A stretch of DNA of 64,000 bases from Hyphomonadaceae bacterium UBA7672 (GTDB taxonomy: Bacteria > Pseudomonadota > Alphaproteobacteria > Caulobacterales > Hyphomonadaceae): the NCBI GenBank assembly GCA_002483135.1, contig DLHI01000001.1, positions 46,473 to 110,472 on the forward strand, given 5' to 3'. The notes below the pieces were generated by a model, which did not search any database, had not been told where the DNA came from, and worked only from the letters and a program-made list of their open reading frames with translations. This document shows, piece after piece, positions 48,201 through 58,272 of the stretch. The stretch's first letter is position 1, and each line of letters starts with the position of its first letter. The position numbers and the translations under genes were made by a program.

Positions 48201-50255
48201 ATGACGGACCTTACCGACCGACGTAATTCTTCCGCGCGTGTTCGCGCGCAGCTCGAGGCCGCGCGCACGGCCGGCGCCTGGATGCCATGGGCGGGGGCAG
48301 CACTTGCCCTGCTGCTGTGGGGCGGGGTTGCCGCGTGGTTGATCGCGGTGGTGGGCTTTGCCGAAATCTTCGCGCAGCCGCCGCTGGTTCTGGCTGGCGG
48401 GTTCGCGGCGCTGTTCGCGCCGGGCCTCGCGCTGATCTGCGCAGGCATCATGGCGCGCGAGGGCGCGCGCTCGGCCCAGGCGAACGCGGTTGTGCTGACG
48501 TCGGCGCGGCTGCTGCTGGAGCCGGCGGAGGCTTCGCGCTCCGAAGTCGCGAGCCTGGGCGAGGCAGTGGCCAGCCAGACGCAATCGCTGAACCGCGCAC
48601 TGATGGAAACGCGGGCGCGGCTTGATGCGCTGAAGGGCGATATCGACACGAGCGTGACGGCGGCGCTGAAGGCGGCGGAGATCGTACGCGCGGACAGCGA
48701 AGTGCTCGTCTCCAAGATGGGCGCCGAGCGGCAGAGCCTGGCGCAGCTCTCGGAAAACCTGCGCAAGGAATCGGATCAGCTGGCGAAGGCGATTCCGCGC
48801 CATGCACAATTGATGGCGGAAGCCACCCGCGCGGCGCAGGACCAGGTGCGCCAGGCAGACACGACGCTGGATCAGCGCCTGCGCGATCTCAACGAGACCG
48901 CGGGACATCTCGCGCAGCGCATCAACCAGCTCGACACGATGGGATCTGAAAGCCGCAAGCGGGCGCAGAACCTTGCCAGCGTACTGATGCGTCTGGACGA
49001 ACAGCTGGTGCAGTCGACGCGCATGGTGGAGTCCGCGACCAAGGCGGGCGAGCTGGCCGCGGCGGCGACAAAGTCGACGGCGGAGACGCTGCGCGACACG
49101 ATGTCGGATGCGATCGGATCGGCTCTGAAGGCGACGGAAACGATGACGGCGCGCTCGACGCAGGCGTCGGAAGATGCGCGCACGTCGCTGTTGCTTATGA
49201 AGGAAGCGGCGCTGCAGGCGGAGGCCACGACGAAGGCGGCCGCACACGCGGCGCGGGCGCATGCGGACGAGACCGAGAAGCGGATCAACCAGCTGTCGGA
49301 CTCGCTGTTCCGCACGGCGACACGCGCGACCAATGCGGCCGAGGAAGGCCTCGAACGGGCGCGGCAGCGGATCGAGAAGGCTTCCGGCCTGATCAGCCGC
49401 ATGAAGGACGATGTGGAGCCGTCATCGGTGGACGACCTGATCCTGGAGCCGATTCCGAAAGTGTCAGCAGCGCCGCCGGTGGTGTCGCCGGCGCCGGCGC
49501 CGGTTGCGGCGAAGCCGGAGCCGAAGCCAGAGCCACGCCCGGAGCCGGATCGCCCCTTCCCGCTGTTCGGCGCGCGTGAGACGCCCGCGACTCAGCCGCC
49601 TGTGACGCAGGCAGGCGGAATCGCGACGAACGGAACGTACGGCAATCAGCCCAGCCTGACCCAGGCGAATGTGACCTCGCTGTTTGCGGCGCAGAAGCCG
49701 ACGGCTTCTGCCATGGCGCACGACGACCCCCTGCTGGACGCCACGCGCGGCGATGGCGCACATGATGATGAGCTGGTGCTGCAGCACGTGGCGACGCCCT
49801 CGCCGCGGCGCGACGATTTCTTCTTCGAAAATGAACCGAAGCGCCACGACGCCGGGCGGGACGAGAGCTGGCGCGGCCTTCTTTCCGGGATCGATCAACC
49901 GCAACCGCAGGTGCGCGAGCAATCGGCGGGCGCGATGATCGAGCGGCTGGACCGTGCAGGCGTGCGGCTGCACGTGGTGAAGGCGGCGGATTTGCGCCGG
50001 ATCGCCAACGCCTCAAGCCAGGGAGAGCGGCAACGCCGCCGCGCCACGCATGAGACGGCGCCGCAAGAAATCCAGCGCGTGACCCGCATGCTGGAGAGCG
50101 ATCGCGACCTGCAGCACGCAGCCCGCGAGTTCGTGACACGCGAGGCGGCCGATGCGCTGCGCGTCCTGTCGATGGCAGGACGGGCGCGCGAGGATGCGGC
50201 GCCAAGGTTGTCAGCGTATCTGCTGCTGGATACGGCGCTGGGGATGCAGATCTAG
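48201..50255 (+). CDS. TipN-like membrane-anchored coiled-coil protein
   Basis: 684 residues. Two hydrophobic segments near the N-terminus (about residues 28-52 and 62-83), then about 330 residues of heptad-rich coiled coil (SLNRALMETRARLDALKGDI; ERQSLAQLSENLRKESDQLA; RDLNETAGHLAQRINQLDTM), a Pro/Glu-rich linker (KPEPKPEPRPEPDRPFP) and a conserved-looking C-terminal helical part (REFVTREAADALRVLSMAG). This plan matches the polarity landmark TipN of Caulobacterales, but sequence-level identity was not testable. Lone gene, convergent with the TonB receptor. Confidence 0.68.
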   Translation: MTDLTDRRNSSARVRAQLEAARTAGAWMPWAGAALALLLWGGVAAWLIAVVGFAEIFAQPPLVLAGGFAALFAPGLALICAGIMAREGARSAQANAVVLTSARLLLEPAEASRSEVASLGEAVASQTQSLNRALMETRARLDALKGDIDTSVTAALKAAEIVRADSEVLVSKMGAERQSLAQLSENLRKESDQLAKAIPRHAQLMAEATRAAQDQVRQADTTLDQRLRDLNETAGHLAQRINQLDTMGSESRKRAQNLASVLMRLDEQLVQSTRMVESATKAGELAAAATKSTAETLRDTMSDAIGSALKATETMTARSTQASEDARTSLLLMKEAALQAEATTKAAAHAARAHADETEKRINQLSDSLFRTATRATNAAEEGLERARQRIEKASGLISRMKDDVEPSSVDDLILEPIPKVSAAPPVVSPAPAPVAAKPEPKPEPRPEPDRPFPLFGARETPATQPPVTQAGGIATNGTYGNQPSLTQANVTSLFAAQKPTASAMAHDDPLLDATRGDGAHDDELVLQHVATPSPRRDDFFFENEPKRHDAGRDESWRGLLSGIDQPQPQVREQSAGAMIERLDRAGVRLHVVKAADLRRIANASSQGERQRRRATHETAPQEIQRVTRMLESDRDLQHAAREFVTREAADALRVLSMAGRAREDAAPRLSAYLLLDTALGMQI

Positions 50256-50268
50256 GGGCTCGTGGCTC

Positions 50269-53200
50269 CTAGAACGTCTTCCTCACATTCGCGTACACGA
50301 AGCGGCCCTGCGGAGAATGCAGATCGCCGAGATAGCCGAAATTGGTGTCTGCCAGCGGCGGGGTTTCGTCGGTGATATTGCGGACGCCAACGCGAAGGCG
50401 CGTGGGCGATGATGACGTGCTGTCCAGTTCGTACTGCACGTAAAGATTGTGCGTCTGGTACTCGTCGATAATCCACGGATTGCCCGTGCCGCTGTGGACG
50501 ATGCCGTCGTCATAGACGTCGCCCACATAGCTGGTGAACCAGCCGGCTCCCCAGTCGTCCATGCGCCAGGTGAGCGCCGAGGTGTAGCGCCATTCGGGGC
50601 GGCCGAAGTCACGCACAAGATCGCCCTGCCCTGCGACCGAGAGCGCGGCGGGAATGTCGCCCGCGGCGTTTGCGGCGTTGATGATCTGGCCGTTGGGCGA
50701 GACGTCCTGGAAGAACTTGTCGAGGTAGGCGGCGTTGATGCGGAAGGAAAAGTCGCCGATGGGAGTGTCATCAAGGTCGTAATAGAAGCCGATGTCGACG
50801 CCCTCGACGGTGCGCGTGTCGAGGTTCAGGTAGTTGTCGTTGACCATGATGATGTCGCCAACCGGCGCAAGACCGGAGTTGGCGAAGGCGGCGATATCAT
50901 CCGCGTCAGGCGCATTGCGCATCACGGCCGGGTTGGTGCATCCCGCCGCCGACACGTCGAGGCCGCAGGCCTGACGCAGGACATAGTCGAGCAGGATGTG
51001 GTTGTCGTCGCCGAAGATGCCGATGACGTTTTCCTGCTCCACACGCCACCAGTCAGCCGTGAAGGTGACGACGCCCCATTCGGCGGGGATGAAGGTCGGC
51101 TCGAAGACGAGACCGAACGTCGTGTTGGTGGATTCTTCCGGCTCGAGGTCGGTGCTGCCGGCGCGGTTGGAGGTGACGGCCTGCACCGTGCCCGGGACGC
51201 CAGCGGAACAGTTGGTGTTGAACACCGGCGGGGGCGTGTTGTTGAAGACCGCCTGACGAACCGCCGCTTCGCAGCGGATCAGGTCTGACCTGTTGTTGGA
51301 GCGCAGGAGGCCGGTTTCGTATTGCTGCTGCAGGTTGGGCGCGCGGAAGCCTTCTGACCACGCCGAGCGGAACAGCAGCATGTCGAACGGACGCCATGAC
51401 AGAGCGACCTTCGGCTTGGTGATTCCGCCGAACGTGTCGAAATTCTCATGGCGGACGGCCAGCTGCATGTCGACGGACTGCACGAGCGGAATGTTCATCT
51501 CAGGCGAGACGAGCGGAACCTGGAACTCGGCATAGGCGGACTGGACTGTGCGGGAGCCGGACGTGTCGAGCGTCAGGTTGTTGCCCATCAGGTCGTTGGT
51601 GGTGAGGCCGCTGATGATGTCGGTGAACATGATCGTGCCGTCCTGGCGGGGATCACGATCATCCTTGAAGGTTTCGCGGCGGGTTTCGAGGCCGAAGGCG
51701 GCGCCGACATCGCCGGCCCAGAGCGTGAAGAGATCCGGGCGGGAGAGCTTGAAGTCCACCGAGGCGATGGAAGTTTCGTTGCGGCGATAGACCGGGACGA
51801 CGAAGGACTGGATCGCAGCGAGCTGGCTGGGCGTGCAATCGCCGCCAGAGAAATCCGTGACGCAGCCGCCATTGAAGGGGTTGTAGGCGTCCGGCGTGGA
51901 GCGCGCGAGGGCCTGCTGGAACAGCGTGTTGGAGACGCGGTTTTCCCTGTCTTCAGTGGTGGCCACGGAATAGAGCAGCGCGCTTTCCCAGTTCCAGCCA
52001 TCCCAGTCGCCGCGCAGGCCGACGAGCGCGCGGGTGGAGAGGTTTTCGACCTCGGTCTTGCGCGGGCCGGCATCGATGGTGCGGTAGGCGGCGGTGCTGG
52101 TGAGCGAGCCGAGCACGAGATCGAGCGGAGCGCCGGCATAGCCCGCGAGGCGGTTCGGGTTACCGACGACGCCAAACGGGTTGTAGTAGTTGGTCGAGGG
52201 GACGACGATCGGAACGGCGCCAAGCATGGGAGCGGCTTCGCGATAACCGACACTGTCGGCGAGATAGACGCCCGCTTCGGCAAACAATTCCATGCCGCCG
52301 TCGAACTCGTGGTTCAGGAAGACGAAGCCGTTGTAGCGGTCTACGCCGTTGGTGACCGAGGTATTGGCGTTGATGTCGTAGCGCAGGTCCTGGTCCCGCG
52401 TGACCGTGTCGTCGATGCAGACTCCGCCGGGGAGCTGAGCAAGGCAGCCAGGAAGCGTGTTCGGCTGGATGTGGAACTGGCCGTTCGTACCGGCCCCGGT
52501 CACTGATAACCCGTTCACGAGAATATTGCCGGACGTGTAGCGGTCGAAAATGCCCCAGGCGGACGTGATCGAGGTGTTGTTGAAGCTGGCGGCGGCGCTG
52601 TCGGACGCCCAGTCGGTCGGGAGGCGGCTGCGCAGGTCGGCGTTGGCGGTGAAATCGCGGTCGCGGGCGAAAATCGGATCGCGGGTGAAGTAGGAGGCGA
52701 GGACCGAGACGTTGGTGCGACCGTCGTCCGAGGAGACGCCGAATTCCATGGAGGCGGTCAGTTCGTCGGCGCCGGCGCCCTCTTCGTTGCCGTAGGTGAG
52801 ATCGAGGGTGAAGCCTTCCAGGTTGTCCTTGAGGACGGTGTTGACCACGCCCGCAACGGCATCCGTGCCATAGATGGCGGAGGCGCCGTCGAGCAGGACT
52901 TCCACGCGGCGGACGCCCATGGTGGGGATGGAGTTGGTGTTGACGGTAACCACGGGGACCAGGTTCTCGGCCTGAGTGCCCGGGTGGTTTACCATGCGGC
53001 GGCCGTTGAGCAGGACCAGCGTGTTGCCGGTTCCCAGCGCACGCAGGTTGATCGAGGCGGTGTCGCCGCGGGCGTCGTTCAGGCTGCCGATGGTGCGGGT
53101 GGTGTTGAAGGCGACGTCGCCGAGCTGCGGGATGGAGCGGAATAGATCATCACCCGAGCTGGCGGCGATGGCGTCGAGCTCATCCGCCCCAACGACGGTG

Positions 53201-53403
53201 ACCGGCAGGGCGTCTGTAGGTTTCGCGCCGACGATCTGGCTGCCGACGACGACCACGACATCGCGGCTTTCCCCGGGCGGTTCGCCATCGGCGGGGGGCT
53301 GCTGTGCGAAGGCGGCGCCGCAGAGCGCGATGGCGGTCGACGCCATCAGCAGCACACGGACGGGTGACAGACAGATCGGCGGCAGGCTGGTTGGGCGGTT
53401 CAT
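50269..53403 (-). CDS. TonB-dependent outer-membrane receptor
   Basis: 1,044 residues; ATG 53403 with AGAGGGG six bases upstream. Sec signal (VLLMASTAIALCGAAFA), an N-terminal TonB-box-like DVVVVVGSQI, the plug domain (residues 60-175, with NTLVLLNGRRMVNHPG and RRVEVLLDGASAIYGTDAVA) and a 22-strand barrel ending in Phe (YANVRKTF). Substrate unknown; no adjacent degradative genes. Single gene. Confidence 0.96.
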   Translation of the reverse strand: MNRPTSLPPICLSPVRVLLMASTAIALCGAAFAQQPPADGEPPGESRDVVVVVGSQIVGAKPTDALPVTVVGADELDAIAASSGDDLFRSIPQLGDVAFNTTRTIGSLNDARGDTASINLRALGTGNTLVLLNGRRMVNHPGTQAENLVPVVTVNTNSIPTMGVRRVEVLLDGASAIYGTDAVAGVVNTVLKDNLEGFTLDLTYGNEEGAGADELTASMEFGVSSDDGRTNVSVLASYFTRDPIFARDRDFTANADLRSRLPTDWASDSAAASFNNTSITSAWGIFDRYTSGNILVNGLSVTGAGTNGQFHIQPNTLPGCLAQLPGGVCIDDTVTRDQDLRYDINANTSVTNGVDRYNGFVFLNHEFDGGMELFAEAGVYLADSVGYREAAPMLGAVPIVVPSTNYYNPFGVVGNPNRLAGYAGAPLDLVLGSLTSTAAYRTIDAGPRKTEVENLSTRALVGLRGDWDGWNWESALLYSVATTEDRENRVSNTLFQQALARSTPDAYNPFNGGCVTDFSGGDCTPSQLAAIQSFVVPVYRRNETSIASVDFKLSRPDLFTLWAGDVGAAFGLETRRETFKDDRDPRQDGTIMFTDIISGLTTNDLMGNNLTLDTSGSRTVQSAYAEFQVPLVSPEMNIPLVQSVDMQLAVRHENFDTFGGITKPKVALSWRPFDMLLFRSAWSEGFRAPNLQQQYETGLLRSNNRSDLIRCEAAVRQAVFNNTPPPVFNTNCSAGVPGTVQAVTSNRAGSTDLEPEESTNTTFGLVFEPTFIPAEWGVVTFTADWWRVEQENVIGIFGDDNHILLDYVLRQACGLDVSAAGCTNPAVMRNAPDADDIAAFANSGLAPVGDIIMVNDNYLNLDTRTVEGVDIGFYYDLDDTPIGDFSFRINAAYLDKFFQDVSPNGQIINAANAAGDIPAALSVAGQGDLVRDFGRPEWRYTSALTWRMDDWGAGWFTSYVGDVYDDGIVHSGTGNPWIIDEYQTHNLYVQYELDSTSSSPTRLRVGVRNITDETPPLADTNFGYLGDLHSPQGRFVYANVRKTF

Positions 53404-53859
53404 GTCGGTCCCCTCTTCGTACACTGACCGAGGCCATCGCGCGCGACGGCAATCCTGCGGGACTTCCCTCCCAGGCAGAACACGTGTCAACCGGATTCGC
53501 GCCTATGGCACAGCGACTGGCGTGGACAGACGCATCGATGGAACCCGGATGTCGCCATCGCTCCGATTGTGGTCCAGCCTCACGGCTAATTGAAGCGGTG
53601 GACGGGGCGGTTTGACCCAGCGTCGTTGACCGAATTTCAAGCCCCCTCCTTTATGGTGCCTGAAAAGGTTCAGACCGTTCCTGTGAAGCGCACAGTCCTG
53701 ACGCCCCGCTCGCGGGAACGTCATCAGCCGTGCGCAATCCGCGTCTGGAGGCCGCAGGCCAAAGGACGCAACAGGCGCGTAAGAGAACCCTATGGAGCCA
53801 TGCTACGGGATGGCCGCGTGGCCTGACGGCGTGTAGTCTGGTGGTGGAGTCGCTTTTTT
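53404..53859. other. 456-base gap between the TonB receptor and RND genes
   Basis: Divergent promoter region. A possible -35 TTGACC with an AT-rich TTTATG about 18 bases later could serve the RND operon. Several open frames across the gap lack ribosome sites and coding character. No repeat, hairpin terminator or tRNA was seen. Confidence 0.5.
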
Positions 53860-55074
53860 ATGTTGCTGACCAAACGCAACGTCATCATCGGAGCGGTCGC
53901 CATAGCGGTGCTGGGCGCCGGCGCGGTTGTCCTCTCGATGATGAATGGCGGCGGCCATGATAGGGCGATGGCCTCGGGCGGACCTGGCGGCGGTCCCGGT
54001 GGACCGGGCGGCCCTGGCGGTGGTCCGCCGGGTGGTCCGGGCGGCGGACGCGGCGGGCCGCCGACCCAGGTTGGCGCCTTTGAAGTCGCACCGCGCGTGT
54101 TCTCCAGCCGGATCGAGGCGCTTGGCACGCTCGCTCCGCGCGAGCAGGTGACCCTGACCGCCAACGCGGCCGACCGGGTGACGGCGGTGTACTTCGAGGA
54201 CGGCCAGCGCGTTCAGCGCGGCAAGGTTCTGATGACCCTCGTCAACGAGGAAGAGAATTCCCAGCTTGAAGCTGCGCGCGCCACCGAGGCCAACACCAAG
54301 CTGGTCTATGAACGCAACCAGCGGCTGGCGGCGAACGACGCCATCGCCGTGCTGGAGCTGGAACGGTCCAAGTCCGCCTATGACGCCGCTGTCGCGAACG
54401 TCGGCGCAATCCAGGCGCGGCTGCGCGACCGGGTCCTGACGGCGCCCTTCAGCGGCGTGCTTGGCTTCCGGCAGGTGAGCGTTGGCGCTTATGTATCGCC
54501 CGGGCAGGCGGTGGCGACGCTTATCGACGACAGCCAGATGCGTCTCGAATTTGGCGTCCCCTCGATCTACCTCACCGCGCTACGCCCCGGCCTCGAGATC
54601 AGGGCGACAACCAAGGATTTCCCGGGCCGCAACTTTGTCGGCAAGTTGACCTCGATCGACAATGCGATCGACCCGGTGACACTGGCCGTGAAAGTCCGCG
54701 CGACCCTGCCGAACGAAGGCGGGTTGCTGAAGTCCGGCACGTCGATGAGCGTGGAGCTGGCGTCCCAGCCGCGCACGTCGCTTTCGGCGCCGGAGATTGC
54801 AGTGGTCGCCGAGGGCTCGAAGAACTTCGTGTTCGTGATCGACCAGTCGAAGCAGCCGGCCACCGTGCGCAAGACGGAAGTGACGCTTGGCACCCGAGAG
54901 CCGGGCGTTGTCGAGGTGCTGACGGGCCTCCAGTCCGGCGACATGGTCGTCACTGACGGTGTGCTGAAAGTGCGGCCAGGTGCGCCGGTGATGATCGCGC
55001 CCAGGGCTGGCGGCGGCGGATCGGCAATCGCGTCTGGCCAAGGCACGACCGACAAGTCTGGCCTCGCCCAGTAA
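53860..55074 (+). CDS. RND efflux membrane-fusion protein
   Basis: 404 residues. One N-terminal membrane helix (NVIIGAVAIAVLGAGAVVL), then an uninterrupted Gly/Pro run (residues 40-68, such as GGPGGGPGGPGGPGGGPPGG), then the HlyD-like core: GTLAPREQVTLTANAADRVT (barrel/lipoyl), an alpha-hairpin (NSQLEAARATEANTKLVYER), TAPFSGVLGFRQVSVGAYVS, and the C-terminal VVTDGVLKVRPGAPV. Links the RND pump to an outer-membrane channel; none is encoded here. 31 bases before the pump gene. Confidence 0.94.
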   Translation: MLLTKRNVIIGAVAIAVLGAGAVVLSMMNGGGHDRAMASGGPGGGPGGPGGPGGGPPGGPGGGRGGPPTQVGAFEVAPRVFSSRIEALGTLAPREQVTLTANAADRVTAVYFEDGQRVQRGKVLMTLVNEEENSQLEAARATEANTKLVYERNQRLAANDAIAVLELERSKSAYDAAVANVGAIQARLRDRVLTAPFSGVLGFRQVSVGAYVSPGQAVATLIDDSQMRLEFGVPSIYLTALRPGLEIRATTKDFPGRNFVGKLTSIDNAIDPVTLAVKVRATLPNEGGLLKSGTSMSVELASQPRTSLSAPEIAVVAEGSKNFVFVIDQSKQPATVRKTEVTLGTREPGVVEVLTGLQSGDMVVTDGVLKVRPGAPVMIAPRAGGGGSAIASGQGTTDKSGLAQ

Positions 55075-55105
55075 CTGGCCTGGAGCTAACGCCGGGAGGC
55101 GCCCA

Positions 55106-58100
55106 ATGCTGCTGTCTGATGTCTCGATCAAGCGGCCGGTTTTCGCCACTGTCATCGGCCTGTTGCTGGTGGCGGTCGGCTTCGTCGCGTTCACGCGGCT
55201 TGCGCTGCGTGAGTATCCCGATATCGACCCGCCCATCGTCTCGATCCGGACGTCCTATCCGGGCGCGTCGGCCAACGTGGTGGAAACGCGCATCACCGAG
55301 GTGATCGAAGATCGGATTTCCGGCATCGAGGGCATCCGATTCATCAACTCATCGAGCCAGGACGGCCAGTCGAACATCTCGATTGAGTTCGACATCTCGC
55401 GCGACATGGACTCGGCGGCCAACGACGTCCGCGACCGCGTGGGTGGCATCCTGCGCATGCTGCCGCAGGAAGCCGATCCGCCAGACGTGCAGAAGGCGGA
55501 CGCTTCGGAAGAGACCGTGCTCTGGATGCGCCTCGCCTCCGATTCGCGCACGCCGCTTGAACTGACTGATTATGCCGAGCGCTATCTGGTCGACCGCTTC
55601 TCCTCCATCGACGGGGTGGCGCGCGTAATGATCGGCGGCCAGCGTACGCCGGCCATGCGCGTATGGCTCGATCGCCGCGCCATTGCTGCGCGCGGGCTTA
55701 CCGTCAGCGACATTGAGCGCGCCGTGCGCACCGAGAACGTCGAAACGCCGGCAGGCTCGCTGACGTCGGAAGACCTCGTCTTCGCCAACCGCATCGAGCG
55801 GCCGTTCCGCACAGCGGAGGAATTCGCGCAGCTGGTGGTCTTCAAGGGCGCGGACGGCGTGGTCGTGCGCCTGGGTGATGTCGCCCGCGTTGAAGCCGGC
55901 GCCGAGGAGGATCGCAGCATCTTCCGGGCCAACGGGCTCGACACCATCGGCATCGGCATCGTGAAGCAGTCCGTGGCGAATGTGGTGGAAGTGGCGCGGG
56001 TTGCCCGCGAGCGCGCCGCCGAAGTGGCCGCAACCCTGCACGAGGACATGAACCTTCGGATCAACTTCGACGGATCGGTCTTCGTCAACGCGGCGATCAA
56101 CGAGGTGTTCATCACGCTCGGCATCGCCGTCCTGCTGGTGGTGGGCGTGATCTACGTCTTCCTCGGTAATTTCAAGGCGACGATCATTCCGGCCGTGACG
56201 GTTCCGATTTCACTGATCGCAGCGTTCACCGTGCTTTATGCGCTGGGCCTGTCAATCAACATGCTGACGCTGCTGGCGCTGGTGATGGCCATCGGCCTGG
56301 TGGTCGATGACGCCATCGTGGTGCTGGAGAATATTCACCGCCGCATCGAGGAGTATGGCGAGACGCCGCTGGTGGCCGCCTATCGCGGCACGCGCCAGGT
56401 GGGCTTTGCGGTCGTGGCGACCACCATGGTGCTGATCGCGGTGTTCGTGCCGATCACCTTCATGCAGGGCCAGGTGGGCCGCTTGTTCACCGAGTTCGCC
56501 ATCGCGATCGCAGCGGCCATCGCCTTCTCGATGCTGGTGGCGCTGACCATCTCGCCGATGATGGCGTCCAAGCTGCTGAAGGCGCACGCGGGACACGAGA
56601 AGCCCAAGGGCTTCGCTGGCGTCGTCGAGCGCGCTTTCGCCGCTCTGCGCCGCGGCTATGGCGCTGTCTATGACGCCACCGTGAAACGCCCGATTCTCAT
56701 CGCAATCCTGTTTTTCGCCAGCCTTGGCGGAGGCTACTGGCTGTTCACCCAGATCCCGGGTGAATACACGCCCAACGAGGACCGCGGATCATTCCAGGTC
56801 ATGATCTCAGGACCCGAGGGCGCATCGTTCGAATACATGCAGCCCTTTATCGAGCAGATCGAAGAGCGGCTGATACCGCTGGTGAAGAGCGAAACGAACC
56901 CCGAGGGCGAGATCGAAGGCATTTCTGTGCGTGCGCCGGGGGGCTTTGGCCCGGTGGGTAGCGCGTTCAACTCCGGGTCGATCCAGGTCGTGCTCACGGA
57001 GTGGGGCCATCGCCGCAACGGGTTCGAGATCGTCAACGACGTCAACCGCAGGCTGAGCAGCATCACAGGCGTGCGCGCGTTTGCGAACATGCCGTCGGGC
57101 TTCGGCGGCGGCCGCGGCAACCCCAAGCCGATCCAGTTTGTGCTGAAGGGGCCGTCCTACGAAACGCTGGTGGAATGGCGCAACACGTTCGTCGACGCGC
57201 TGAACGCCAACAATCCGGGCATCAACCAGATCGACTGGGACTACAAGGAAACGCAGCAGCAGTATCGCGTGAATGTCGACATCGCACGCGCATCCGACCT
57301 TGGCGTGACCGTGCAGGAGATCGGCTCGACGCTGCAGACGATGCTCGGCTCGAAGCGCGTGGGCACGTTCATCCAGAACGGCGAAGAGCGCTATGTGATC
57401 TTCGAGGGCGAGCGCACTGAACAGGCGACGCCGTCCGACATGGAGAGCATCTATGTGCGCTCGGCGCGGACGCAGCAACTGATCCCGCTGTCCAATCTGG
57501 TGAGCATCGAGCAGATGGCGGATTCGCGCCAGCTCAACCGCTATAACCGCGTGCGCGCCATCACGGTGAGCGCCAACCTCGATCCAGGCGTGTCGCTGGG
57601 CGTCGCGCTGGACAAGATGGAAGCGCTGGCGCGCCAGGTGCTGCCGGAGGAAGTGGCCATCGACTACAAGGGCCAGTCGCTGGACTACAAGCGCGCGGGC
57701 GAGAGCATCCTGTTCGTGTTCGGCTTCGGCATCCTGGTGGTGTTCCTGGTGCTGGCGGCGCAGTTCGAGAGCTGGACCCACCCGTTCGTCATCATGCTGT
57801 GCGTGCCGGCGACGATTGGCGGCGGCTTGCTCGGCATCTGGCTGACGGGCAACTCGCTGAACATCTACACGCAGATCGGCCTGATCATGCTGGTGGGACT
57901 GGCTGCCAAAAACGGCATTCTCATCGTCGAGTTCGCAAACCAGTTGCGCGACCAGGGCAAGGAATTCGGCGCGGCGCTGAAGGAAGCCGCCCTCACCCGT
58001 TTCCGCCCCATCGTGATGACGTCGCTGACGGCCATTGCGGGCGCCATTCCGCTGATCTTCAGCCATGGCGCGGGTTCCGAAACGCGCGCCGCGATCGGCA

Positions 58101-58267
58101 CCGTGATCCTGTTCGGGGTGGCGACGGCGATGATCGTGACGCTCATTCTCGTGCCGGCGGCCTATGCGATGCTGGCGCGACGGACGGGCAGCCCGCGTGA
58201 TGTTGAGCGCAAGCTGGCGCGCGAGGAGCTGGCGACGCCGGCGGAGAATCTGACGCCAGCGGAGTAG
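55106..58267 (+). CDS. RND-family efflux pump permease
   Basis: 1,053 residues, proton-driven exporter of the hydrophobe/amphiphile (HAE1) type. Twelve membrane segments with two large periplasmic loops. TM4 has the proton-relay Asp pair in LVVDDAIVVLENIHRR. Other family motifs: SVDVSIKRPVFATVIG-like N-terminus (LSDVSIKRPVFATVIGLLL), GLAAKNGILIVEFANQLRD and FRPIVMTSLTAIAGAIPLIF. ATG 55106 after the fusion-protein gene; the outer-membrane partner is elsewhere. Confidence 0.96.
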   Translation: MLLSDVSIKRPVFATVIGLLLVAVGFVAFTRLALREYPDIDPPIVSIRTSYPGASANVVETRITEVIEDRISGIEGIRFINSSSQDGQSNISIEFDISRDMDSAANDVRDRVGGILRMLPQEADPPDVQKADASEETVLWMRLASDSRTPLELTDYAERYLVDRFSSIDGVARVMIGGQRTPAMRVWLDRRAIAARGLTVSDIERAVRTENVETPAGSLTSEDLVFANRIERPFRTAEEFAQLVVFKGADGVVVRLGDVARVEAGAEEDRSIFRANGLDTIGIGIVKQSVANVVEVARVARERAAEVAATLHEDMNLRINFDGSVFVNAAINEVFITLGIAVLLVVGVIYVFLGNFKATIIPAVTVPISLIAAFTVLYALGLSINMLTLLALVMAIGLVVDDAIVVLENIHRRIEEYGETPLVAAYRGTRQVGFAVVATTMVLIAVFVPITFMQGQVGRLFTEFAIAIAAAIAFSMLVALTISPMMASKLLKAHAGHEKPKGFAGVVERAFAALRRGYGAVYDATVKRPILIAILFFASLGGGYWLFTQIPGEYTPNEDRGSFQVMISGPEGASFEYMQPFIEQIEERLIPLVKSETNPEGEIEGISVRAPGGFGPVGSAFNSGSIQVVLTEWGHRRNGFEIVNDVNRRLSSITGVRAFANMPSGFGGGRGNPKPIQFVLKGPSYETLVEWRNTFVDALNANNPGINQIDWDYKETQQQYRVNVDIARASDLGVTVQEIGSTLQTMLGSKRVGTFIQNGEERYVIFEGERTEQATPSDMESIYVRSARTQQLIPLSNLVSIEQMADSRQLNRYNRVRAITVSANLDPGVSLGVALDKMEALARQVLPEEVAIDYKGQSLDYKRAGESILFVFGFGILVVFLVLAAQFESWTHPFVIMLCVPATIGGGLLGIWLTGNSLNIYTQIGLIMLVGLAAKNGILIVEFANQLRDQGKEFGAALKEAALTRFRPIVMTSLTAIAGAIPLIFSHGAGSETRAAIGTVILFGVATAMIVTLILVPAAYAMLARRTGSPRDVERKLAREELATPAENLTPAE

Positions 58268-58272
58268 GCGCC

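Noticed and set aside
53503..53826. Small open frames in the gap before the RND operon
   Set aside because: No ribosome sites and no coding character.
56807..58066. Large frame opposite the RND pump
   Set aside because: Gln/His/Arg-rich shadow of the pump gene.
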